DNA of 64,000 nucleotides from Aromatoleum tolulyticum (GTDB lineage: Bacteria > Pseudomonadota > Gammaproteobacteria > Burkholderiales > Rhodocyclaceae): assembly GCF_900156155.1 (NCBI RefSeq), contig NZ_FTMD01000001.1, positions 1 through 64,000 of the forward strand, given 5' to 3'. The translations under genes were made by a program, and so were the position numbers. Below the pieces are notes generated by a model that did not search any database, was not told the origin of the DNA, and saw nothing but the letters and a program-made list of their open reading frames with translations. Below, in pieces: positions 33,874-41,940 of this stretch. How positions within the stretch are numbered: the first letter of the stretch is position 1; every line of letters begins with the position of its first letter.

Positions 33874-34295
33874 TGTCATCGCAGCTCGCGTCGTCCGGCG
33901 TCGCCTTGGGTCTCGGCTGCGACCGCGGCACGCCGTCGGAGACGATCGCCCGCGCGATCGCCGAGGCGCTCGCCCAGGCCGGCGCAGAACTCGCCGACGT
34001 ACGCGCAGTGGCGAGCATCGACCTCAAGGCCGACGAGGCCGGGCTGCTCGAACTCGCAGCCAGTCACGGCTGGACGATCGCCTTCCACCCGGCGGCGGCA
34101 CTCGCCGACGTGCCCGTGCCGAATCCGTCCGAAACGGTGCGCCGCTACACCGGCACGCCGTCCGTTTCCGAAGCCGCGGCGCTGCTCGCCGCCGGGGCGG
34201 ATCTGACGCAGCTGATCGTCGAGAAGCACAAGCTGCGCGGCCCGGACGGTCGCAACGCGACCGTGTCCGTCGCCCGCATGTCGGCATCGAACTGA
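33873..34295 (+). CDS. cobE: CbiG C-terminal domain as a separate protein (CobE-like)
   Basis: The 140-residue protein has 'VALGLGCDRGTPSETIARAI', 'VRAVASIDLKADEAGLLELA' and 'VSEAAALLAAGADLTQLIVEKHKLRG' split over its length, the CbiG_C/CobE pattern. Its ATG overlaps the stop of the preceding gene by one base (TGATG), so the two halves are made together. Confidence 0.92.
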   Translation: MSSQLASSGVALGLGCDRGTPSETIARAIAEALAQAGAELADVRAVASIDLKADEAGLLELAASHGWTIAFHPAAALADVPVPNPSETVRRYTGTPSVSEAAALLAAGADLTQLIVEKHKLRGPDGRNATVSVARMSASN

Positions 34296-34336
34296 TTTTC
34301 AAACGCTGTCACACCCATCGAAGAAGGAGAACCACC

Positions 34337-34522
34337 ATGCAACAGCAAGCCGCCCTGCAAATCGCCCGCCCTAAGAGCGCCCTGATGGCAATCGCCAAGC
34401 CCGTCCTCACCGCCGTGCTACTCGGCGCCGTCATCGTCTATGGCGTCGGCTTCAGCCCGATCGCCGCGGCCCACAACGCCGCGCACGACACCCGCCACGT
34501 CAACGTCTTCCCCTGCCACTGA
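34337..34522 (+). CDS. cbtB: Cobalt transporter subunit CbtB
   Basis: The 61-residue protein has one membrane helix ('VLTAVLLGAVIVYGVGF') and a short C-terminus with several His ('AAHNAAHDTRH', ending PCH), the CbtB pattern of a small metal-binding subunit. GAAGGAGAA precedes the ATG. It lies between cbiG and cbtA in the riboswitch-controlled cluster. Confidence 0.93.
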   Translation: MQQQAALQIARPKSALMAIAKPVLTAVLLGAVIVYGVGFSPIAAAHNAAHDTRHVNVFPCH

Positions 34523-34536
34523 GCGCGGAGTCCGGC

Positions 34537-35328
34537 ATGCTGTTCCGTCGCATCGTCCTGTGCGCCCTGCTGGTGGGCGCGCTCGCCGGCCTGCTCGTGA
34601 GTGCCGTGCAGCACTGGCAGGCCATCCCCCTCATCGCCGCCGCGGAGGTGTTCGAAGGTTCGACCGAGCCGGCGGAACCGACCGCGCCGCTCGCGGCGAC
34701 CGCGCATGATCACGATCACGACCTGGCCCACGGCGACGCACACGCCCACGACGCGGCAGAGTGGGCGCCGGAAGACGGCACGGAACGGCATGTCTGGACC
34801 GCCATCGCGAACGTCCTGAACGCGATCGGTTTCGGCCTCGTCCTGGTCGCGGCGATCACGACCTGGGAACACCTGCGCGGCCGTCCGCTCGCGTCGGCCC
34901 GCACGGGTCTGGTGTGGGGCGCGGCCGGCTGGATCTGCGTCTTCGGGCTGCCGACGCTGGGCCTGCCGCCCGAACTGCCGGGCAGCGTCGCCGCGCCGCT
35001 CGGCGATCGTCAGGCGTGGTGGCTGCTCGCCGCTGCGAGCGGGGCGGCCGGGCTCGGCTTGCTCGCCTTCGTCCGCGGCCCGCTGCGCTTGCTGGGCCTC
35101 GCGCTGATCGCACTGCCCTTTGCCGTCGGCGCACCGCATCTCGCCGGCGGCCCCTTCGCCGGCTACGACATCGGGATCGCTCGCCAGATGGAGGCGCTCG
35201 CCGGCCCCTTCGCCCTCGCGACCACCCTCGCCACTGCCGTGCAATGGCTCGCGCTCGGCGGGCTTTCCGGCTGGGCCGTCGCGCGCTGGGTGCGTCCGGC
35301 ACTCGCGGATCTGACGCCGACGCTGTAG
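34537..35328 (+). CDS. cbtA: Cobalt transporter subunit CbtA
   Basis: The 263-residue membrane protein has about six helices, beginning 'LFRRIVLCALLVGALAGLL', and a His-rich loop 'HDHDHDLAHGDAHAHD' near residues 58-73, plausible for cobalt binding. CbtA and CbtB form a B12-regulated cobalt importer. The stop codon TAG is also the first bases of the GTAGGGCGG repeat that follows. Confidence 0.93.
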   Translation: MLFRRIVLCALLVGALAGLLVSAVQHWQAIPLIAAAEVFEGSTEPAEPTAPLAATAHDHDHDLAHGDAHAHDAAEWAPEDGTERHVWTAIANVLNAIGFGLVLVAAITTWEHLRGRPLASARTGLVWGAAGWICVFGLPTLGLPPELPGSVAAPLGDRQAWWLLAAASGAAGLGLLAFVRGPLRLLGLALIALPFAVGAPHLAGGPFAGYDIGIARQMEALAGPFALATTLATAVQWLALGGLSGWAVARWVRPALADLTPTL

Positions 35329-35425
35329 GGCGGAAAAGCGAAGCGCTGTCCGCCGAATGTCCGCAGACCAAAGGCACATACGGCGGCGCAGTTGCCAAAT
35401 CCGGCCTTCGGCTCATCCGCCCTAC
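35325..35425. repeat. GTAGGGCGG-family inverted-repeat element after cbtA
   Basis: GTAGGGCGGAAAAGCGAAGC at the left and CCTTCGGCTCATCCGCCCTAC-type sequence at the right are inverted copies about 100 bp apart. The left end supplies the cbtA stop codon. Same family as 38283-38368 and 16912-17069. Confidence 0.78.
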
Positions 35426-35480
35426 GAAAAGGGGTGCGCCGAGCATTTGCCCTACCCCTCAACACAGAGAGATACGCACC

Positions 35481-36443
35481 ATGACAACAGGCAAGATCAT
35501 GCTGGTGGGCCTCGGGCCCGGCAGCGTCGAGCACATGAGCGGCCGCGCGCGCGCCGCGATCGCCGAGGCCGACACCATCATCGGCTACGTCACCTACATC
35601 CGCCTCGTTGCCGACCTCGTCGCAGGCAAGGAGGTGGTGAAGAAGTCGATGACCGAGGAACTCGACCGCGCGATCGAGGCCCTCGACCGCGCCAGGCAGG
35701 GCAAGAAGGTCGCGCTGATCTCCTCGGGCGACGCCGGCGTGTACGGCATGGCCGGCCCGACCTTCGAGGTGCTGTTCCAGGCCGGCTGGACGCCTGATTC
35801 GGATATCGAAGTCGAGATCGTCCCCGGCGCCTCTGCGCTCAACACCTGCGCCGCCCTCGTCGGCGCGCCGCTGACGCACGATTTCTGCGCAATCTCGCTG
35901 TCCGACCTGCTCACACCGTGGCCCGCGATCGCGCGCCGGCTCAACGCCGCGGCCGCCGCGGACTTCGTCGTCGCGCTGTACAACCCGAAAAGCGGCCGCC
36001 GCGCCCGTCAGATCGTCGAAGCGCAGCGCCTCTTCCTCGCGCACCGCCGCCCGGACACCCCGGTCGCGATCGTGAAGTCCGCCTACCGGCCCAAGCAGCG
36101 CATCGAATTCACGACGCTGGCGCAGATGACCGAGTGCGACATCGGCATGTTGAGCACCGTGCTGATCGGCAACTCCAACACCTTCGTGCGCCACGGTCTG
36201 ATGGTCACGCCGCGCGGCTACGCCAACAAGTACGACGTCGAATCGGGCGACACGCGCGACGGCGAAAAGGCCGGCCGCTCGCTATCGACCGGCCTCGACG
36301 GCTGGCTCGAAGCGCTCCGCACCAGCGGCGAGTCAGTCGACGAACTCGCCCGCCGCCACGGCCTGCCCGCCGACTACATCGCCGCCGCACTCGCCGCCCC
36401 CAGCGACGACGAACCGGCCGACGCGGACGAAGCGCTCGCATGA
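35481..36443 (+). CDS. cobJ: Precorrin-3B/cobalt-factor III C17-methyltransferase (CobJ/CbiH)
   Basis: The 320-residue protein has 'IMLVGLGPGSVEHMSGRARA', 'IIGYVTYIRLVADLV', 'ISSGDAGVYGMAGPTFEVL', 'VPGASALNTCAALVGAPLTH' and 'FVVALYNPKSGRR', typical of CobJ/CbiH, which adds the C17 methyl and contracts the ring. About 60 residues follow the methylase domain ('GWLEALRTSGESVDELARRH' onward), not part of the minimal enzyme. The stop overlaps the ferredoxin start (ATGA). Confidence 0.94.
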   Translation: MTTGKIMLVGLGPGSVEHMSGRARAAIAEADTIIGYVTYIRLVADLVAGKEVVKKSMTEELDRAIEALDRARQGKKVALISSGDAGVYGMAGPTFEVLFQAGWTPDSDIEVEIVPGASALNTCAALVGAPLTHDFCAISLSDLLTPWPAIARRLNAAAAADFVVALYNPKSGRRARQIVEAQRLFLAHRRPDTPVAIVKSAYRPKQRIEFTTLAQMTECDIGMLSTVLIGNSNTFVRHGLMVTPRGYANKYDVESGDTRDGEKAGRSLSTGLDGWLEALRTSGESVDELARRHGLPADYIAAALAAPSDDEPADADEALA

Positions 36444-36829
36444 GCGCGCCGCCGAACTCGCCCGAGCCCCGCACCGACGCCCCACCGGCGGCACCCGAAA
36501 AGCCCAAGCTCGGCACCTACCGCCGCCACCTGCTGGTATGCACGGGCCCGCGCTGCACGCAGAACGGCGAAGCGCAGGCGCTGTTCGACAGCCTCGGCGA
36601 AACCTTCAAGGCGGCCGGCCTCGATCACGGCGAACTGCGCGTCAAGCGTACCCGCGTGTCCTGCTTCGCCGCCTGCAAGGGCGGCCCCATCGTGTGCGTA
36701 CAACCCGACGGCGTGTGGTACTACAATGCCGTCCGGGAGAACATGCAGCGCATCGTCGACCAGCACCTCGTCGGCGGCCAACCGGTCGAGGAACTGGTTT
36801 TTCACCGCGGTCCCACCGCCCCCCGCTGA
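36440..36829 (+). CDS. Thioredoxin-like [2Fe-2S] ferredoxin in the B12 cluster
   Basis: The 129-residue protein has a Pro-rich N-terminus and then 'HLLVCTGPRCTQNGEAQALF' and 'RVSCFAACKGGPIVCVQPDG' with four cysteines spaced as in thioredoxin-like [2Fe-2S] ferredoxins, ending 'VWYYNAVRENMQRIVDQHL'. It is coupled to cobJ through an ATGA overlap. Its likely job is electron supply to a step of corrin ring synthesis (ring contraction or cobalt reduction), but this is inference. Confidence 0.85.
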   Translation: MSAPPNSPEPRTDAPPAAPEKPKLGTYRRHLLVCTGPRCTQNGEAQALFDSLGETFKAAGLDHGELRVKRTRVSCFAACKGGPIVCVQPDGVWYYNAVRENMQRIVDQHLVGGQPVEELVFHRGPTAPR

Positions 36830-36867
36830 CTGCCGGCTCCGTCGATAGGCGGAGCCAATCGAATCTC

Positions 36868-36919
36868 CCATACGCATCCGTACGTTTTCCATACGCACCA
36901 GTATGGACGCGACTATAAT
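36868..36919 (+). promoter_or_regulatory. Tandem CCATAC-N6-GTAYGK sites and -10 box before CoA-transferase gene
   Basis: CCATAC-GCATCC-GTACGT at 36868-36885 and CCATAC-GCACCA-GTATGG at 36889-36906 lie 21 bp apart, two helical turns, so a dimeric regulator could bind side by side. TATAAT at 36914-36919 forms a good -10 just downstream; no good -35 is seen, which fits an activator or a repressor overlapping the promoter. The second site has the same core as 15885-15902. Confidence 0.6.
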
Positions 36920-36967
36920 CGCGCCCGAATCGATACATAGACAGTCGAAACCAGGGAGAGGAAGGAC

Positions 36968-38263
36968 ATGAGCGTACATACCCAGTATCAGCAAAAAAGG
37001 ATGAGTGCCGCGGACGCCGCGGGACTCGTGCAGTCGGGCGACACCGTCATCGTCCCGACCGGCGTCGGCGAACCGCCCACGCTGCTCGAAGCGCTGTCGG
37101 CGCGCCGTCACAGTCTCGAGAACGTCGTCGTCAGCCAGATCCTGCCGCTGCGCAAGTACGGCTATTTCGATCCCGAAACCATCGCCAACGTGCGCCACAG
37201 CGCGTACTTCTTCGGCGGTGCGTCGCGCGCGGGCGGCCAGGCCGGCTGGGTGGACTTCATGCCCAACTACTTCTCCGAGATCCCGCAGCTCATCGACCGC
37301 GGCCTGACCCCCGCCGACGTCGTGTTCTCGATGGCCTCGCCGATGGACGAGCACGGCTACTTCGCGCTCTCGCTCGGACCGGACTACACGATGGCCGCGG
37401 TGAAGAAGGCGCGCGCGGTGGTCCTCGAAGTCAATCCGAACGTGCCCTTCGCCTACGGCGACTGCCACGTGCACATCTCGCAGGTCGCGGCACTGACCGA
37501 AAGCGACGCCCCCATCCTCGAAGTCGGCCTGCCGACGATCGGGCCGGTGCAGGAAGCGATCGGCAAATACGTCGCCGACCTGATCGACGACGGCGCGACG
37601 CTGCAGATCGGCTATGGCGGCATCCCCGACGCCGTCGTGATGCAGTTGAAACACAAGCACGATCTCGGCATCCACACCGAGATGATCGGCGACGGCATCC
37701 TGTCCCTGATCGAGTCCGGCGCCGTGACGAACCGCAGGAAGACGCTCAAGCCCGGCAAGATGCTGGCGACCTTCGCGCTCGGCTCGAAGAAGCTGTACCA
37801 GTACATGCACCGCAACCCGACGCTCGAAATGCATCCCGTCGACATCACCAACGACCCGTACTACGCCGCGCAGAACGACAATCTCGTCGCGATCAACGCG
37901 ACGATGCAGGTCGACTTCCTCGGCCAGTGCGGCTCGGAAAGCCTCGGCCCCTTGCCCTACTCCGGCACCGGCGGCCAGGTCGACTTCGTGCGCGCGGCCA
38001 ACCGCTCGAAGGGCGGCAAGGCCTTCATCGTGCTGCCGTCGACGGCCAAGGACGACACCATCTCGCGCATCGTGCCGACCCTCACCCCGGGCACCCACGT
38101 CACGACCAGCAAGAACGACATCAACTACGTCGTCACCGAATACGGCGTCGCCCAGTTGCGCGGCAAGACCGCCAAGCAGCGCTGCGAGGCCCTGATCGGC
38201 ATCGCGCACCCGGATTTCCGCGGCGAGCTGCGCGAAGCCGCGAAGCGCCTGAACCTGCTGTAA
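36968..38263 (+). CDS. Acetyl-CoA hydrolase/CoA-transferase family protein (4-hydroxybutyrate CoA-transferase type)
   Basis: The 431-residue protein has the two-domain class I-like CoA-transferase fold: 'DTVIVPTGVGEPPTLLEALS', 'ADVVFSMASPMDEHGYFALS', 'LQIGYGGIPDAVVMQL', 'THTEMIGDG'-like 'IHTEMIGDGILSLIESG', and 'MQVDFLGQCGSESLG' followed by 'GTGGQVDFVRAA'. These place it with 4-hydroxybutyrate/butyrate-acetate CoA-transferases (Cat2/AbfT relatives). The substrate is not determined. GGAGAGGAAGG precedes the ATG. Confidence 0.87.
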   Translation: MSVHTQYQQKRMSAADAAGLVQSGDTVIVPTGVGEPPTLLEALSARRHSLENVVVSQILPLRKYGYFDPETIANVRHSAYFFGGASRAGGQAGWVDFMPNYFSEIPQLIDRGLTPADVVFSMASPMDEHGYFALSLGPDYTMAAVKKARAVVLEVNPNVPFAYGDCHVHISQVAALTESDAPILEVGLPTIGPVQEAIGKYVADLIDDGATLQIGYGGIPDAVVMQLKHKHDLGIHTEMIGDGILSLIESGAVTNRRKTLKPGKMLATFALGSKKLYQYMHRNPTLEMHPVDITNDPYYAAQNDNLVAINATMQVDFLGQCGSESLGPLPYSGTGGQVDFVRAANRSKGGKAFIVLPSTAKDDTISRIVPTLTPGTHVTTSKNDINYVVTEYGVAQLRGKTAKQRCEALIGIAHPDFRGELREAAKRLNLL

Positions 38264-38282
38264 TTATCGGGTACCGGAAGAC

Positions 38283-38368
38283 GTAGGGCGGAAAAGCGAA
38301 GCGCCTTCCGCCGCATGCGAATCGGAAGGTCCATACGGCGGATAACGCCTTCGGCTCATCCGCCCTAC
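38283..38368. repeat. GTAGGGCGG-family inverted-repeat element
   Basis: GTAGGGCGGAAAAGCGAAGC at the left, CTTCGGCTCATCCGCCCTAC at the right, 86 bp in all. It is nearly the same as the element at 35325-35425, with a shorter centre. Confidence 0.8.
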
Positions 38369-38415
38369 GCGGTTACGACCTTGAACCTGCTGTAAGAAAC
38401 GCCGTCACCCGTTCC

Positions 38416-38509
38416 GACGGGCGGGCGGATTCGCCTGCCGGGCTGTCGTGAGCGCCGGGAAGCCGAAGGCCGCGAGCGTCTGCCCGGCAGGCGAATCCAC
38501 CCGCCCGTC
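38416..38509. repeat. Long inverted repeat with 28-bp arms
   Basis: GACGGGCGGGCGGATTCGCC plus TGCCGGGC (38416-38443) is matched by its inverted copy at 38482-38509 with one mismatch; the centre is 38 bp. It lies 64 bp before the MaoC gene. No U-tract follows, so a terminator role is not clear; it may be a mobile-element remnant. Confidence 0.75.
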
Positions 38510-38572
38510 CCCCGCGCACGTCCCGATGCCGCAAAATATCGCCCTGACAGGAAATCAGGACGACCTCACCCC

Positions 38573-39034
38573 ATGCGCCACCACCGCTACCTCGACGACT
38601 TCGCCCCCGGCGAACGCTTCACCACCGCCGGCATCACCCTCACCGAAGGCCAGATCATCGACTTCGCGATGGTGTACGACCCCCAACCCTTCCACCTCGA
38701 CACCCACGCCGCCGCCCAATCGCCCTACGGCGGGCTCATCGCCAGCGGTTTCCAGACCGTCGCCCTGACCTTCCGCCTCTTCATCCAGACCGGCATCATC
38801 GCCGAGTCCAGCATCGGCTCCCCCGGCATCGACGAACTGCGCTGGCTCGCCCCGGTGCGCCCCGGCGACACCCTGCACGCCGAACTCGAAGTCCTCGAAG
38901 TCAGGCCCTCGCGCTCCAAGCCCGACCGCGGCATCGTCCGCATGCTGTACAAGACCATCAACCAGCATGGCGACACCGTCGCCTCCTACATCGGCAACCA
39001 CCTCCTCAAACGCGCCCCGACGCTGACCGACTGA
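38573..39034 (+). CDS. MaoC-like hydratase
   Basis: The 153-residue protein has the hot-dog-fold hydratase motif 'FAMVYDPQPFHLDTHAA' with the catalytic Asp and His, and 'PYGGLIASGFQTVAL' and 'GIDELRWLAPVRPGDTL'. Such proteins hydrate enoyl-CoA thioesters, often (R)-specific. It lies 25 bp before the dinB gene. Confidence 0.88.
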   Translation: MRHHRYLDDFAPGERFTTAGITLTEGQIIDFAMVYDPQPFHLDTHAAAQSPYGGLIASGFQTVALTFRLFIQTGIIAESSIGSPGIDELRWLAPVRPGDTLHAELEVLEVRPSRSKPDRGIVRMLYKTINQHGDTVASYIGNHLLKRAPTLTD

Positions 39035-39059
39035 AGCGCCGGCGCACGCCGCGCCTCCC

Positions 39060-40199
39060 ATGCAACGCCGCATCGCCCACCTCGACATGGACGCCTTCTT
39101 CGCGTCCGTCGAACTCCTGCGCTACCCGCAACTCGCCGGGCAACCCGTCGTCGTCGGCGGACGGCGCGGCGCGCTCGCAGGCGACCGGCTCGAAGACTTC
39201 CCGCGCCTGCGCCACTACGTCGGCCGCGGCGTCGCCACCACCGCGACCTACCCCGCCCGCGCGCTCGGGGTGCATTCAGGCATGGGGCTGATGAAGGCTG
39301 CGGCGCTCGCCCCCGACGCCATCCTGCTGCCGGCCAACTTCGACGACTACATCCGCTACTCGCGCCTGTTCAAGGCCGCCGTCGCCGAAATCGCCCCGCT
39401 GATCGAAGATCGCGGCATCGACGAGATCTACATCGACCTCACCGAGGTGCCCGGCGAAACCGTCGAACTCGCCCAGCGCATCAAGGACGCCGTGCGCGCG
39501 GCGACCGGGCTGTCATGCTCCATCGGCGTCACGCCCAACAAGCTGCTGTCGAAGATCGCCTCGGACCTGCAGAAGCCCGACGGCCTCACCGTGCTCGACT
39601 ACGCCGACATCCCCACGCGCATCTGGCCGCTCGACGCGCGCAAGATCAACGGCATCGGCCCGCGCGCCGGCGAAAAGCTCGACACGCTGGGCATCCACAC
39701 CATCGGCGAACTCGCCGCCGCGGCGCCGGAAAAATTGATCGAGGAATTCGGCCAGCACTACGGCCACTGGCTCACGGAAGTCGCGCACGGGTGCGACGAG
39801 CGTCCGGTCGTGACGGAGCGCGAAACCAAGTCGATCAGCCGCGAAACCACCTTCGAGCGCGACCTCGACGTGCGCGCCGACCGCGACACGCTGACCGACA
39901 TCCTCGTGAAACTGTGCGACCGCGTCGCCGGCGACCTCAAGCGCAAGGGCTATGTCGGGCGCACGATAGGCCTCAAGCTGCGCTACGACGACTTCCGCAC
40001 CGTGACGCGCGACATCACGATCGAACAGGCGACCGACGACGCGGCGACGATCCTCGCCGCGGTGCGCAGCTGCCTGAAGCGCGTGCCGCTCGACCGCCGC
40101 CTGCGCCTGCTGGGCGTGCGCGTCGGCACCCTGCTGCCGCCCGGCGAGGCCGGCCCGCGCCCGCCGCTGCCGGGCGAAAACCTGCGCCTGTTCGACTGA
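39060..40199 (+). CDS. dinB: DNA polymerase IV (DinB, Y family)
   Basis: The 379-residue translesion polymerase has 'RRIAHLDMDAFFASVELLRY' at the N-terminus, catalytic acidic residues in 'DRGIDEIYIDLTEV', 'SCSIGVTPNKLLSKIASDLQ', helix-hairpin-helix 'INGIGPRAGEKLDTLGI' and a little-finger domain 'SISRETTFERDL'. No SOS box was seen ahead of it. A 33-residue insert-like stretch after 'VVVGGRRG' (ALAGDRLEDFPRLRH) is longer than in E. coli DinB but is common in betaproteobacterial relatives as far as I recall. Confidence 0.93.
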   Translation: MQRRIAHLDMDAFFASVELLRYPQLAGQPVVVGGRRGALAGDRLEDFPRLRHYVGRGVATTATYPARALGVHSGMGLMKAAALAPDAILLPANFDDYIRYSRLFKAAVAEIAPLIEDRGIDEIYIDLTEVPGETVELAQRIKDAVRAATGLSCSIGVTPNKLLSKIASDLQKPDGLTVLDYADIPTRIWPLDARKINGIGPRAGEKLDTLGIHTIGELAAAAPEKLIEEFGQHYGHWLTEVAHGCDERPVVTERETKSISRETTFERDLDVRADRDTLTDILVKLCDRVAGDLKRKGYVGRTIGLKLRYDDFRTVTRDITIEQATDDAATILAAVRSCLKRVPLDRRLRLLGVRVGTLLPPGEAGPRPPLPGENLRLFD

Positions 40200-40259
40200 C
40201 ACCCGACAGCATCGCCGGGCCTCGCATTGCCGTGGCGCCCGGCGCCCGGCGCTTGGCGC

Positions 40260-41723
40260 TTAGCGCTGCGCCATCATCGAGAAGGGATCGACGAGCGTGC
40301 CGTTGACCTTCAGCTGCCCGCCCTTGTACTCGAGCGACGACTTCACGATGCCCGCGTCACGCTGCAACAGCCCCTGCGCGGCGTAGCCCGAGAGCAGCTT
40401 CTCCATCGCCTGCGCGTCGACCTGGCGATCCTGCGACGACGCCGCGCCGAGCCCCTGCAAGTCCGTCAGCAGCCGCTCGGGAAACGACATGCGCCCGCTC
40501 AGCTCCAGCTTGGCCATGAGCGCCAGCGGATTGCCCAGATCTTCCGGCTGAAGATCGTTGCCCCGCAGGCGCGCCGCGACCTCGGCCTCGCCGTACGGGC
40601 TGCTGAAACTGACGCGATCCAGGCTGAACTCCGGCCCCTGCGCGAGCAAGGCCTTGGCCGGGCGCTCCATCGCGGCGAGCATCGCCTCGCCCTGCGCCTG
40701 CGGTGAGGACGCGGCGACATCCCCGCGATATACCCCCATCACGGCGCGGCTCAGATCCGCGAGACTGCGCGCATGCATGTGGTTGAAACTGAGGTCGTAG
40801 TGCGCCGGCCCGAAGTTGCGATTGCCCACCTGCACGACCTCGGCCGCCATCTTCGCGTTGATGTCCACGAATTCGCCCTTCACGGGGACATTCACGTCGT
40901 AGGTCAGCCGCTTGAGCTGCATCGGGGTCACGGCTCCGCCCTGCTCGCCCGAGACACCCTGCGGAACGAGTTTCAGCTCGGCCAGGGCGAACTTCTGCGT
41001 TCCGGCAAACAGGAAGGGTTCGTCGTCGAAGATGTGCCGCTGATCGGCCTCCACGCGCAGGCCGGTCGCCGTCAGCCGCGAGCTGCCGTCTTCGATCTGC
41101 ACACCCGGGACCTCACCGCGCAGCCTGTAATCCCGCAGGTCGCGGCCGAAGTCGACGGTCGCCGTGAGCCCTTGCCACGTCAGGCGCATGGCCGCGCCGT
41201 TCTCGTCGGTCTGCTCGGCAACGAATTCGGGAATCTTCAGCGTGGCCGTGCCGGCGCCGGTAAAACCATATACGGTATTGAGCTCGAAGGGCTTGCGGTC
41301 GCCGAAGAGACGCGCGACCACCGCGCGGGCGGAGTCGTCGAGCACCAGTTCGGTGTCCGACACCGCCGCGGCGATCGTCGTCATGCCGGGGAGAGGTCCG
41401 TGGACGATTGCCGAACGCAGCGTGAAACGCACGGGCTCGGCCGGCGCCCCCTGCTCGGCCGACAGGGAACGCTCCTCGTCGCCGGGCGCGCCCGCCGCAT
41501 CGCGCAGCAGTTCGCCGTTGAGCTCGAACGTCACCGTCTCCGTCGAACGGAACCAGCCGCGATCGAACTCGCGCGCGACGATCCGGAAATGAGGCAGCTC
41601 GCCGAGCTTGCCGTAATGCGCGTCGAGCGCGGTTTCGATCTGCTTGCCGAACACCCACGACGACGCGGGCAATGCCAGGCCCAGCGCGGCCACGGCGACG
41701 ACGATTCTGAGGGGTTTGTTCAT
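40260..41723 (-). CDS. DUF945 (YdgA-type) protein
   Basis: The 487-residue protein has an N-terminal signal anchor ('LRIVVAVAALGLALPASSWV'), then the start of the YdgA family domain 'FGKQIETALDAHYGKLGELP' and 'RIVAREFDRGWFRSTETVTF', and ends 'LVDPFSMMAQR'. Members are periplasmic or membrane-associated proteins of unknown function. The start at 41723 is picked because the signal anchor begins there. Convergent with dinB. Confidence 0.83.
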   Translation of the reverse strand: MNKPLRIVVAVAALGLALPASSWVFGKQIETALDAHYGKLGELPHFRIVAREFDRGWFRSTETVTFELNGELLRDAAGAPGDEERSLSAEQGAPAEPVRFTLRSAIVHGPLPGMTTIAAAVSDTELVLDDSARAVVARLFGDRKPFELNTVYGFTGAGTATLKIPEFVAEQTDENGAAMRLTWQGLTATVDFGRDLRDYRLRGEVPGVQIEDGSSRLTATGLRVEADQRHIFDDEPFLFAGTQKFALAELKLVPQGVSGEQGGAVTPMQLKRLTYDVNVPVKGEFVDINAKMAAEVVQVGNRNFGPAHYDLSFNHMHARSLADLSRAVMGVYRGDVAASSPQAQGEAMLAAMERPAKALLAQGPEFSLDRVSFSSPYGEAEVAARLRGNDLQPEDLGNPLALMAKLELSGRMSFPERLLTDLQGLGAASSQDRQVDAQAMEKLLSGYAAQGLLQRDAGIVKSSLEYKGGQLKVNGTLVDPFSMMAQR

Positions 41724-41940
41724 GTGTGCGGGACTTCGTGACAGGAGGGATGCCCGCGGGTCTGCGGGCACCCTCCTGTCCGTCCCGCTCACGCACCCGG
41801 CCGGTCAGGCGGGCGCACGATCCGGTGCGGACAGGCAGGAACGCAGAGCCGGCAGCGGGCCGGGGTTGTCATGTTATATGCAAACCCGGCTCCCGAAAAT
41901 GCCCTTATCATCTCCCGGGCCGCCGGCGACTGGCGCCGCC

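Noticed and set aside
40214-40243. GCCGGGC/GCCCGGC hairpin between dinB and the DUF945 gene as terminator
   Set aside because: The stem is short and no U-tract follows on either strand.
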